Assembly (NCBI GenBank): GCA_944381085.1
Contig: CALWJX010000003.1
Location: 1 to 64,000, forward strand
Origin: an uncultured Clostridia bacterium
Lineage (GTDB): Bacteria > Bacillota > Clostridia > Oscillospirales > CAG-272
Length of the DNA: 64,000 nt
Direction of reading: 5' to 3'
The notes beneath the pieces were generated by a model, which was given only the letters and a program-made list of their open reading frames with translations, made no database searches and had not been told where the DNA came from. Position numbers and translations under genes: made by a program. Shown in pieces: positions 45,612-54,176 of this stretch (position 1 is its first letter; every line of letters begins with the position of its first letter).

Positions 45612-45712
45612 CTATTAGTCGTGCCGAACATATATAAACTTGCAGACTAATAAATGTAAAAAATTTTTAAACGCCGAAATATGATTTTTATAAAAAACAG
45701 GAATACATAAAT

Positions 45713-45934
45713 ATGATCGCGCTGAAAATTATTCTTTTGTTCTTGGGCGCGGCGTTTACTGCCTTAGGATATTTTATTTATTTCAGAAAAAAATATAATC
45801 TTATAAACGGTTTTGAAAGTGATTACAAATCCGGCAGAAAATCCGAATCTTACGCAAAAAGAATCGGGGCAATTGAATTTATCGCCGGAATATTTATTTT
45901 GTCTGCGGATATTATACTTATCGTGTTCATGTAA
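45713..45934 (+). CDS. DUF3784-like small membrane protein
   Basis: This 73-residue protein has two transmembrane helices: about 3-22 (ALKIILLFLGAAFTALGYFI) and about 53-72 (IEFIAGIFILSADIILIVFM). They are joined by a polar loop with YNLINGFESDYKSGRKSESY, the hallmark of DUF3784 proteins. AGGAA lies upstream of the ATG. Its 3' end abuts the palindromic repeat array. Its function is unknown. Confidence 0.82.
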   Translation: MIALKIILLFLGAAFTALGYFIYFRKKYNLINGFESDYKSGRKSESYAKRIGAIEFIAGIFILSADIILIVFM

Positions 45935-45936
45935 AA

Positions 45937-46235
45937 GCTGTATACAATAAAATTCCGATAAAACCCGGACAGTTTTTCGCCAGAAAAACTGCGGCATACA
46001 GCCAGTAAAAAGTATTATTTTTTTATTACTTTATGCTGTATGCAAATACAGCCAGTAAAACAATATTTGAATAAATTCTTTACGCTGTATGCAATAAGTC
46101 CGACAAAACCCGAACAGTTTTTCGCCAGAAAAACTGCGGCATACAGCCAGTAAAAAATATTATTTTTTATTACTTTATGCTGTATGCAAATACAGCCAGT
46201 AAAATATTATTTTTTTATTACTTTATGCTGTATGC
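45937..46235 (-). repeat. Palindromic repeat array B (same family as array A, inverted)
   Basis: Modules start GCTGTAT and end ATACAGC or TACAGC. Two long modules (45937-46002, 66 bp; 46084-46147, 64 bp) carry CCGGACAGTTTTT or CCGAACAGTTTTT paired with AAAAACTGCGG. Two short 18-bp modules (46035-46052, 46179-46196) keep only the ends, and a partial one lies at 46227-46235. Linkers of 30-32 bp separate all of them. Read on the minus strand it matches array A at 1-223. It fills the gap between the DUF3784-like gene and the pseudouridine synthase. Confidence 0.88.
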
Positions 46236-46345
46236 ATGAATCCTTATTTATAAAATCGAAAAAAACTAACCGTAAGACAAACATTTTAATAACTGAATGT
46301 AAAAAATACAAATAGAAATAAAAAAAGAAAAAACGACATTTACAA

Positions 46346-47092
46346 ATGGAAAAAATAAGAATATCAAAATATTTTTCAATGTGCGGAATAATGTCCCGCA
46401 GGGCTGCGGAGGCTGAAATAGAGGCGGGTAAAGTGTATGTCAACAAGCAGGTGGCGCGGCTCGGGCAGTCAATCGACCCAAATTCCGATATTATAACATA
46501 TAAGGGAAAAACAATCAAACCCGCCACGGGGAAAAAAATCTGCATAATGTTGAACAAACCGAGAGGTATTGTATGCACCGCAAGGGACGAAAAAGGCAGA
46601 ACATGCATTACCGAACTTTGCCGTGTATATGACGGCAATCATAACCTTATCAGGCTTTACCCTATAGGCAGGCTTGACATGGACTCCGACGGTCTGATTT
46701 TGCTGACAAACGACGGCGAGCTTACAAATATTCTGACACATCCCCGCCACAGTATACCAAAAATTTATCATGTAACTTTAAATTCCGTTCTAAGCGATTC
46801 TGAAATAAAAACATTGGGTGAGCCGATTCTTATTGACGGAAGATACACTTCTCCGGCAGATACGGTAAGACTTGAAGAGTTTCGAGCCCGGAAAGATACA
46901 ACGATCGTTAAATTTACTCTCTTTGAAGGACGAAACAGACAAATACGCCGTATGTGCGAGTCACACGGGTATGAAGTATTAAAACTTACAAGAACGGCGA
47001 TCGGTAATCTTAAACTTGAAAATCTTCCTGCCGGGAAATGGAGAACACTTACGGAAAATGAAATAAACTATCTGAAAGGACAGACAAATTGA
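46346..47092 (+). CDS. RsuA/RluB/RluF-family rRNA pseudouridine synthase
   Basis: This 248-residue enzyme has an S4 RNA-binding domain (about 1-55, SKYFSMCGIMSRRAAEAEIE). The synthase domain follows: IMLNKPRGIVCTARDE, the catalytic aspartate in YPIGRLDMDSDGLILLTNDG, and EGRNRQIRRMCESHGYEVLK. The family modifies 16S or 23S rRNA; which uridine is modified cannot be read from the sequence. The downstream GNAT-like ORF overlaps its stop codon. Confidence 0.94.
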   Translation: MEKIRISKYFSMCGIMSRRAAEAEIEAGKVYVNKQVARLGQSIDPNSDIITYKGKTIKPATGKKICIMLNKPRGIVCTARDEKGRTCITELCRVYDGNHNLIRLYPIGRLDMDSDGLILLTNDGELTNILTHPRHSIPKIYHVTLNSVLSDSEIKTLGEPILIDGRYTSPADTVRLEEFRARKDTTIVKFTLFEGRNRQIRRMCESHGYEVLKLTRTAIGNLKLENLPAGKWRTLTENEINYLKGQTN

Positions 47093-47436
47093 TAGAAATA
47101 TTCCCTGTTAAATCAAAACCTGAACAAGAAAGAATATGTCTTCGCTGTGACATTGAATACGAAACCAAATCCGCCGTCTACGTTGCATCCGAAAACGACA
47201 GTATTTTGGGTCTGTGCAAGTTCAGGATAAATGACAATTCCGCGTCAATCACCGCCATTTCAAGCGAGGTCAAACCTATCAGAAATGACATTGCCATTCT
47301 TCTATGCAGTTCTGTCATTAATTTTTTAATATCCTGCAAAGTTGAAAAAATACTTTTTGAAGCGGACGGATTTAAAGATTCATTTATTCACTCTCTCGGA
47401 TTTAAAAAAACAGACGACATGTGGCTTTTTGAATAA
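47089..47436 (+). CDS. GNAT-like small protein
   Basis: This 115-residue protein starts with a TTG that overlaps the pseudouridine synthase stop (TTGA), with GAAAGGA 8 nt upstream. The pattern ILGLCKFRINDNSASITAIS, a central helix with DIAILLCSSVINFLI and a closing SLGFKKTDDMWLF resemble a short GNAT acetyltransferase fold. The usual acetyl-CoA loop (Q/R-x-x-G-x-G/A) is not evident, so activity is doubtful. It may act in concert with the upstream modification enzyme. Confidence 0.62.
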   Translation: MIEIFPVKSKPEQERICLRCDIEYETKSAVYVASENDSILGLCKFRINDNSASITAISSEVKPIRNDIAILLCSSVINFLISCKVEKILFEADGFKDSFIHSLGFKKTDDMWLFE

Positions 47437-47559
47437 AATTGTTTACCAAACCTCTGTCAATTAAAATAACTTTTATAGGTACAGCAATACTGCGGCATAC
47501 TGAAAAAATAAGCTTTTATGAATTTTTAACGCCGCATTCTTTTGAAAGTAAATTGAATT

Positions 47560-47608
47560 GAGCATTTCTTAAACCTGCGATTGTTTCAGGGCAGACATGC
47601 TCTTTTTA
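47560..47608 (+). terminator. Terminator after the GNAT-like gene
   Basis: GAGCAT (47560-47565) pairs with ATGCTC (47597-47602), with an inner CCTG/CAGG helix, followed by TTTTTAATTTTTT. Confidence 0.65.
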
Positions 47609-47673
47609 ATTTTTTATTCTGTTTTTTTACCTCAACATTTATCACAGAACCCTATATAATAAACCAATAGACA

Positions 47674-47706
47674 AAAGGCTTTCTCAAAAAATCTGAGAAA
47701 GCCTTT
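47674..47706. terminator. Bidirectional terminator between convergent operons
   Basis: AAAGGCTTTCTCA (47674-47686) pairs perfectly with TGAGAAAGCCTTT (47694-47706). It lies 60 nt past the last gene of the minus-strand sugar-transport operon. The remaining 47437-47766 gap also holds a fragment similar to the palindromic repeat (ACTGCGGCATACTG near 47482). Confidence 0.85.
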
Positions 47707-47766
47707 AATTTCAGTATTCAGTAAAATGTACAATTACATTCCGGATATGAACACCAAACGCACAGA

Positions 47767-48867
47767 TTATTCCGCGGTAAGTCCGGAACGCTCTATACCT
47801 TCAACCAGGAACCTCTGCATAAAGACATACAAAATGACCAGAGGCAAGATAATCATTATTCCGCACGTGTTTCTGATAGCCGCATAATACAGGTTCTGAC
47901 CCGCGTACTCGGTTTGCAGAGACGTCGGTATACCAACTATTTTCGGCAATAGATTGAAATCCGTTCTCGTAAAGAACAGGTTCGTATAGAAACTGTCCGT
48001 CCACTGCCAACAGAAAGCAAACAGGAACACTGTAATCATCATCGGAATGGAGATTGGCAAAATAATCTGGAAGAAGGTTCTGAAGTTACCCGAACCGTCT
48101 ATATACGCCGATTCCTCAAGTGAATCGGGTATTCCGCTGAAGAACTGTCTGAGCATGAATATGTACAAACCGTTTTTAAAGCCCAATCCCGTAATAGACA
48201 AAATAATCATCGGGAAGAATGTGTTTGTCAGATTCAACGAATGCTCTGTCGCAAGGGTGCGAATAACATCACTTGCGGCATTTGCGCTGAACAGTGAAAA
48301 TCCTTCAAAGACTCCCCCGCTGAGGAAAGACAGAATTCCAAGCACATCGAAATATCTGAAGTGCATGAAAATCGAGAATCTCAACGTCTTATGCGGAACT
48401 ATCATTGTCAGTACAACAAGCAGGAAAATAAGTTTATTTCCTTTGAATTTATATTTGGCAAGACCATAAGCAATAAGGCTGCAGACCAAGGTCTGAAGAA
48501 TCGCGGTCATCAATGAAAGCAATAAAGTGTTTTTAAAAGCGTCAAGATAATCAAGTTCGCTCCAGATTGCCTTATATATATCAAAAGTAAAGTGCTTCGG
48601 TATAAGCCTTACTGTCACGTCGACAAAGTCTTCCGGCGCCATAAAGGAACCCGCGACCTTTGTAAAAAACGGATAAAGTACGATATATGCTATGCCGAGC
48701 AGAAATACAAATCTGAAAAGCTTAAAAATAACATTCTGAAGGAAATAAATGTTTATAAACTTGGCCTTAAGTCTGTCTTTTAAAGGAGATCTCTCAAAAT
48801 CAACTTTGATTTTATTTTTGGACTCCTTTGTAACCTTTGGCGCTGAATTCTGTTTTTGTGCGTCCAT
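47767..48867 (-). CDS. Carbohydrate ABC transporter permease, MalG-type (second pair)
   Basis: This 366-residue inner-membrane permease of the CUT1 family has six predicted helices after a long charged N-terminus of about 50 residues. The EAA loop that contacts the ATPase reads EESAYIDGSGNFRTFFQIIL, followed by PISIPMMITVFLFAFCW. A further helix ends in LPLVILYVFMQRFLVEG, the usual MalG tail. AAGGAGG precedes the ATG at 48867. It is the last gene of the operon, 12 nt after its MalF-type partner. Confidence 0.93.
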   Translation of the reverse strand: MDAQKQNSAPKVTKESKNKIKVDFERSPLKDRLKAKFINIYFLQNVIFKLFRFVFLLGIAYIVLYPFFTKVAGSFMAPEDFVDVTVRLIPKHFTFDIYKAIWSELDYLDAFKNTLLLSLMTAILQTLVCSLIAYGLAKYKFKGNKLIFLLVVLTMIVPHKTLRFSIFMHFRYFDVLGILSFLSGGVFEGFSLFSANAASDVIRTLATEHSLNLTNTFFPMIILSITGLGFKNGLYIFMLRQFFSGIPDSLEESAYIDGSGNFRTFFQIILPISIPMMITVFLFAFCWQWTDSFYTNLFFTRTDFNLLPKIVGIPTSLQTEYAGQNLYYAAIRNTCGIMIILPLVILYVFMQRFLVEGIERSGLTAE

Positions 48868-48879
48868 TTTATCTCCTCC

Positions 48880-49881
48880 TTAATCATCACGTCTCTGATA
48901 AAAGACAAACAGCGATATAATACCTGCGACCGCAGCCAAAATCAACATGACTATCAAAAAGTACATCCATGACATCGCGGCGGCAACGCCGTCCGCGTCC
49001 GGCATGTTAGCCGATGTTCCGGTCTTTATACCTGAAATATAACTCATCACCGTATTGTTTTCTCTCGTAAACGCGTCTATAACCGTGTAAACCGCGTTTA
49101 CAAGTATCATTGGGCTTATCATCGGGAAGGTTATTTTCCAGAAAGTTTCCCAACCTGTCGCGCCGTCTATCTTACAGGCTTCGTAAATCGCAGGAGATAT
49201 TGACTGAAGACCCGCGAGGAATATAAGCATCTGAACACCTGATCTGTTGACTATATCATAAATATTATTGATAATCTCAACAACATATTCCACAAGATCC
49301 TGACCTATTTTCATATTTGAAAACAGATTTTGTACATCCATTGCCGAAACAATCTCAGTCGCCGCGCTTGACCCTGAACCATCGTCGATGCCGGCGGACT
49401 CATCCAAATATGAACCCAGAATATTCTGAGCTTCTATAGTCTCCATGATACCGGTCGAAAGTACAACGGGCAGGAAGAAAATCGCACGGAAAGCGGCGCG
49501 TCCCACCATTTTCTGATTCAGAAGTATCGCCATAAAGAGCGAGAAGAGTATTATTGCGGGAATGTCAAATATTATCTCACCGATACCGGTCACAAGAGTC
49601 TCATTAAAGTTTGCGTCCTCAAGCAAAGCATAACTGTAGTTATCGAAGCCTATAAATTCCGTCTCAAACCCACCGCCGGTTAGAATAATTATTTTATTGA
49701 AACTGTACCAAACGGACTGAACAATAATGGGAAGATATACACATACAAATCCTATTACAAAAGGAAGCACGAACAGCCATCCCGCACGGGCTTTGCGTTT
49801 GTTCAGAGATGCAATTTTTCTTTTCTTGGGAGCAGCATTTTTGCTGCTCCGTGTATTTTGAAGATTGGCTTCACCTGTCAT
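48880..49881 (-). CDS. Carbohydrate ABC transporter permease, MalF-type (second pair)
   Basis: This 333-residue CUT1 permease has a basic N-terminus (NAAPKKRKIASLNKRKARAG), six predicted helices and the EAA loop EACKIDGATGWETFWKITFP. Compared with usual MalF-type proteins it has an extra periplasmic segment between helices, about residues 145-195, rich in Ser, Asp and Glu (DESAGIDDGSGSSAATE). GAGGGG precedes the ATG. It lies 20 nt downstream of the DUF5696-like gene. Confidence 0.92.
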   Translation of the reverse strand: MTGEANLQNTRSSKNAAPKKRKIASLNKRKARAGWLFVLPFVIGFVCVYLPIIVQSVWYSFNKIIILTGGGFETEFIGFDNYSYALLEDANFNETLVTGIGEIIFDIPAIILFSLFMAILLNQKMVGRAAFRAIFFLPVVLSTGIMETIEAQNILGSYLDESAGIDDGSGSSAATEIVSAMDVQNLFSNMKIGQDLVEYVVEIINNIYDIVNRSGVQMLIFLAGLQSISPAIYEACKIDGATGWETFWKITFPMISPMILVNAVYTVIDAFTRENNTVMSYISGIKTGTSANMPDADGVAAAMSWMYFLIVMLILAAVAGIISLFVFYQRRDD

Positions 49882-49901
49882 TAAATTAACACCCCTCTTT
49901 C

Positions 49902-52900
49902 TTAAACGAGTAACGAAACAAATCCATACGCGGGAATCGTATACTCAATGTCATTGTAGACCACGTTAACGGCATAATTGTTATAATTCAGTATCAATAT
50001 CTTGTATGCCTCGCCCGAAGCGGTTCCGTAAGTCACAGCAACTATATTCTCGGTCTCGTACTTGGAATACTCGTCTTCTTCATCGTCGTCTTCTTCATCG
50101 TCGGACTGGTTGTTGCCGATATTGATTCTGTTTCTGATTTCTTCTTCTGTTATACCGTTTTCAACCGCAATCTGAAGAACTTCATCAAAGAGCGCCTGCG
50201 CGTCTTCATAATATTCCGCTATAGAGGGAGTATATTCGTAATATATATAGTTCTCTTCGGAAGTACCGGAATAATATATATCCCCATCTTCTCCGCGCTC
50301 TACATATACCACAGTGTCGTCATCAAGCGTCGTAAATACCTCGCCGTCATGCACAGCCTCTTCACGGTCTACGGAATTGAATGTATTTTTCGAACTGTCA
50401 TAGGTATAATAACCAAACTCCGTATCATTTATCTGCAGGTAATAAACGGTATCGTCGCCGTCCAAAACCGCGTAACACTCAACCGGTGTAAACACATCTG
50501 TCTCTTCATTCAGGCTGTAGAAAGTATATCCATCCTCATCCGAGCCGGTATAATAAAGTTTTCCGCTGCCAAAAACACTTACGGAGTAAACGGGAGTCTG
50601 AGCTTCATCGTCAAGCGTTCCGGCTTCCGTACCGTTGAGAATCAGCTCCTCTTCCTCAATTGCCTCAAGCTTAAAGTTGTTGAAGAGATCGACTGCGACA
50701 CGCACATGCTCTATCATTTCCTGTGTAACGGGAGTAAGTTCATTAAAGTTTTCTATACTCCAGATATCCCCGGGCTTTCCCTCAGCGTACTGAATACTGT
50801 CTTTCTGCGCGTTCGCAACTATAGCGATTCCGGCAGTCGCTTCCTCAATGTTCTTCACCATTGTCTCGCTGATAGACTGCAGTCTGCTGAGATAAGTGCC
50901 TCCCACCTGGCTTACAGCCGTGATAGCTCTGTTTCTTTCTCTGACATAAGTGTTGTAAGCGGTCTGATATTCTTCATAGTGAGCCTGAGATTCTTCATCT
51001 TCGCTGCCTTCAAGCTTATCATAGCCCAAAGCCACCAATTCATCAAGAGCCTCTTTTGCGTTTATATAACTCTGAAGTCTCTGATTCTTTGCGGTATCGT
51101 AAGCAGTGTATACATTGTTATATGCCTCAAGTGCGGTAAGCACGGACTCGAGCGCGAAGCTTTCCGCCAGACGTCCCGCCGCCCTTGCGTTTCCGACTGC
51201 CATCATAAGCTCTTCCTGAGCAATCTCAACCGCGTTTTTCTCGGCTTCCGCATACTCATTCATTTGATCAATAAGGTCTGCTTCAAGCTCATCCGCGTCA
51301 GGCACACGAACTCCCGAAAGGAACTCATGAGCAATTATGAATTTATCCTGAACGTCTTTCAGCGCTTCATTGATAGTGTTGTACGCTTCAATCATATCGT
51401 CTTTCCAGATATCATATCTTACGGAATAATACTGGCTGAACAGATAATCCTCTTTGAGATACTGAGTATTCTGGTATGAAAGTATGAAGTACGGAGAAGC
51501 TCCGTTTTCAAGCGCCTTCAGTATCGCGTATTGCATATTGCCTTCCATGTTCAAAGCCGTTCCCGCAAAATTCATAGAACCGTGAAGAACAACTCCGATA
51601 AACGGAACAGCCGCCGAAGCCTTATTGTAACGTGAGGAGTCAAGCGCAACTCCGAGAATATGATCAACATATTTCCATGTATACGCGTTTCCGCCCTCTG
51701 TCATTACCTGGTCATAATTTTCATCAAAGAACTGGAACGCTTTGATTGTAAACTCTTTCGCGTCCTCGCGGTTATACGGTTCATCCTCGTCAAAATCAGA
51801 GTTCAGACTCATACCCAGCGTGGATACTGATATTCCGGTTACGTTTTCATAAGCGCCAAGGTAATTTTCAGTGAGCTTTTCATAAAATCTTGAGAAATAC
51901 GCGGGGGAGATAACAAGCTCATAATAGTTAACATATTTCTGCTGCGTCGGGCTGTATTCACGTCTGCTTGCATACCGGTCGTCTATAGTCTTCGCGGCAT
52001 GTTTGCTCGTAGATACACCGTCAAAAGAACTTACATACTTAATATAGTTGAAATCAAAATCAGGGAAAATGCCGAGATTGCTGTTTTCTTCTGCCGACAT
52101 TTCAGCGGCGTAGTTCAAAAGCCCCTGGAAGTCCAAATCCCCTTCAACAGCTTTTTCGATGTCGAACTTATAAGGCACCGTCTCATACAAACCGCCGTTG
52201 GCGTATCCGGTCAGTTTAAAGTTGACGTTCTTTATTCCGCCTTCATTCATATCCTCATACATTTTCTTTATATCGTCAAAAGTCGTAAGAGGAGTCATAA
52301 CACTAACGGGGATAGACATGACCTTCTGAAGTGTTTCTATAGTTCCGAAAGTCTCAATATAAAGCGGAATATCCTCAATAATCTCGTCAGAGGTAAGCGG
52401 GGACAGTATACCTTCGTCGGTCAGATAGTCGCGGTAAGCGACAGCCATTCCAAACCATGAAGCGTCATATGTTTTAACGCCCTGTGCCTCCGCCTCTTCG
52501 TCATATTCGGAAAGCATAATATATCTTATCTTATAACTTCCGACATATTTTCTTGAACTTACAACCGTCCATGTCGAGTTTGTACCGACCGAAATAGAAT
52601 CCGCCACATTGTAAGAGTCCCTCGGTCTTGGGTTGAACTGCATTTGCATAGTGTTATAATCGCTGAGCGAGCCCGCGTGATAAGTCGATATCTCCGCCAA
52701 AGCGTCTCCCTCTTCAATTACAGCCATATACCCTCGCTTGCTTTCAACCTTTTCCACCTGCATAGATGAGCTTGACACAATGCTGCCGTATGTAGGTCCG
52801 TATGAACTTTCCATAGAAGAAAGCTCCGATGTGGTTTCCTGTTCCCGCGCCTCGTTGATCTTATTTACTATGGCGCCGTTTATTGTATACACATTTTGTT

Positions 52901-54152
52901 CATCGGTATCGCTGTCATAATCCGTATAATTATAGAAGACAGTATCTTCCACAACTCCGAACACGGGATATCTTATAGTCTGCTGATACGTGCCGCTTAT
53001 TTCATGATACGCAAAGTCTGTTCCGTAAACCTTTCCGCTTACAGTCGTTGTGGTTGTCAGATCAAGGTCTTCAAATGAGAATAATGTTCCCGACCCGTCA
53101 GGATAGAAGTTATATCCCGTATATTCACTGTTTCCCGCGCCCATATAAGGCAGAACGCTGATATATGAAAGCTGGTAGAGCGATTCGTTAAATCTTATTC
53201 CGTTCGCGGGAAGCCGCACACTCATACCCTTGTCGTCAAGAGTATATTCAAGCGCCATTTTGAACAGAGGCGGATTTTCCTCCTCTGACACATACTCTGT
53301 AAGCGCATGGTCAGCGTCAAGATCTTCATACGTATAGTCAGGACAATAAGTTTTGATAAGCTCTTCGCAAAGCGTCTTCTCCGCGTCCGAAGCATCCGGG
53401 TCAAACACATAGACCGGCATTTTCTGAACAATCGGGAAAGAAGCTATAAGCTCCTGCTTAGCTCTTTCACTTGTAAGTTCGTCGAGGTCCTTCAGCATAT
53501 AATAGGCGTCAAACTTACCGTACATAAACGCGGAAGTTCCGCCTATCATATTTTCAGCCATCGGGGCAAGTATCGCTTCTTCAAATCTCTCCTTTGAAAT
53601 AAGTCTCGGAAGAAGCAATTTTGCCTGTTCACGTCCGATAGTGTATTCGACACGTATTCCGTTTTTGATATTCTTAACAACTATCTGGTCACGGAGCGCG
53701 GCCATTTCATAGCTGTAAAAATACTTTTCAGTGTCGTTATCGGTATATCTTACAACTATCTGGGAAAGTATCTGCTGTTTTGTAGATTCAGAACCTGTGG
53801 AAGCTCCCACATCATACGGGTTGGTAAAGAGTATTTCGCCCGTAACGGTATTGACGGTTGCCACCTCTCCGCTGAAATCATCTACATATAACTGATAATT
53901 GCCCTTTGTCAGTTTCAGTTCCATTGTAGCAAGCTTTTCCTGCGGCGTAGCATATACTTTCGACGTATAGTTATCCTCCGACGATTCCTCGCCTTCTTCG
54001 CCCTCACCGTCGGTATCGGTGTCTGTTCCCGTATTTGAATCGGATCCGGACTCATCCGCAGCAAATACGCTTACAACCGACAGTGCCGACAAAGATCCAA
54101 GCAATAACAGAGCAGTTAAGAGTAGCGATATTATTCTGTATCTTTTTTTCAT
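49902..54152 (-). CDS. Very large exported DUF5696-like protein
   Basis: This 1,416-residue protein has a signal peptide (MKKRYRIISLLLTALLLLGS, cleavage near AFA-like VFAAD at about 32) and an acidic Ser/Thr/Glu linker. A beta-rich N-terminal part (KLTKGNYQLYVDDFSGEVAT) follows. The central section, about 550-950, has the alternating pattern of a glycosidase-like barrel (NLGIFPDFDFNYIKY, VTGISVSTLGMSLNSD, GNAYTWKYVDHILGV). A coiled segment spans about 960-1140. An acidic repeat region follows (KLYYTGSDEDGYTFY, TVYYLQINDTEFGYY, DIYYSGTSEENYIYY), and the terminal YKILILNYNNYAVNVVY is family-typical. It has no cell-wall anchor. The context suggests carbohydrate handling outside the cell. Confidence 0.75.
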   Translation of the reverse strand: MKKRYRIISLLLTALLLLGSLSALSVVSVFAADESGSDSNTGTDTDTDGEGEEGEESSEDNYTSKVYATPQEKLATMELKLTKGNYQLYVDDFSGEVATVNTVTGEILFTNPYDVGASTGSESTKQQILSQIVVRYTDNDTEKYFYSYEMAALRDQIVVKNIKNGIRVEYTIGREQAKLLLPRLISKERFEEAILAPMAENMIGGTSAFMYGKFDAYYMLKDLDELTSERAKQELIASFPIVQKMPVYVFDPDASDAEKTLCEELIKTYCPDYTYEDLDADHALTEYVSEEENPPLFKMALEYTLDDKGMSVRLPANGIRFNESLYQLSYISVLPYMGAGNSEYTGYNFYPDGSGTLFSFEDLDLTTTTTVSGKVYGTDFAYHEISGTYQQTIRYPVFGVVEDTVFYNYTDYDSDTDEQNVYTINGAIVNKINEAREQETTSELSSMESSYGPTYGSIVSSSSMQVEKVESKRGYMAVIEEGDALAEISTYHAGSLSDYNTMQMQFNPRPRDSYNVADSISVGTNSTWTVVSSRKYVGSYKIRYIMLSEYDEEAEAQGVKTYDASWFGMAVAYRDYLTDEGILSPLTSDEIIEDIPLYIETFGTIETLQKVMSIPVSVMTPLTTFDDIKKMYEDMNEGGIKNVNFKLTGYANGGLYETVPYKFDIEKAVEGDLDFQGLLNYAAEMSAEENSNLGIFPDFDFNYIKYVSSFDGVSTSKHAAKTIDDRYASRREYSPTQQKYVNYYELVISPAYFSRFYEKLTENYLGAYENVTGISVSTLGMSLNSDFDEDEPYNREDAKEFTIKAFQFFDENYDQVMTEGGNAYTWKYVDHILGVALDSSRYNKASAAVPFIGVVLHGSMNFAGTALNMEGNMQYAILKALENGASPYFILSYQNTQYLKEDYLFSQYYSVRYDIWKDDMIEAYNTINEALKDVQDKFIIAHEFLSGVRVPDADELEADLIDQMNEYAEAEKNAVEIAQEELMMAVGNARAAGRLAESFALESVLTALEAYNNVYTAYDTAKNQRLQSYINAKEALDELVALGYDKLEGSEDEESQAHYEEYQTAYNTYVRERNRAITAVSQVGGTYLSRLQSISETMVKNIEEATAGIAIVANAQKDSIQYAEGKPGDIWSIENFNELTPVTQEMIEHVRVAVDLFNNFKLEAIEEEELILNGTEAGTLDDEAQTPVYSVSVFGSGKLYYTGSDEDGYTFYSLNEETDVFTPVECYAVLDGDDTVYYLQINDTEFGYYTYDSSKNTFNSVDREEAVHDGEVFTTLDDDTVVYVERGEDGDIYYSGTSEENYIYYEYTPSIAEYYEDAQALFDEVLQIAVENGITEEEIRNRINIGNNQSDDEEDDDEEDEYSKYETENIVAVTYGTASGEAYKILILNYNNYAVNVVYNDIEYTIPAYGFVSLLV

Positions 54153-54176
54153 TCTATCTTTCTCCTATTCTGTTAG

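Noticed and set aside
45937-46235. CRISPR array
   Set aside because: Although units of about 30 bp alternate, the linkers are similar to each other, the modules vary in length from 18 to 66 bp, and no cas genes are nearby. A palindromic module array fits better.
50349-51479. A 376-codon plus-strand frame inside the DUF5696-like gene
   Set aside because: It is an antisense shadow; the minus-strand protein has a signal peptide and family-typical ends.
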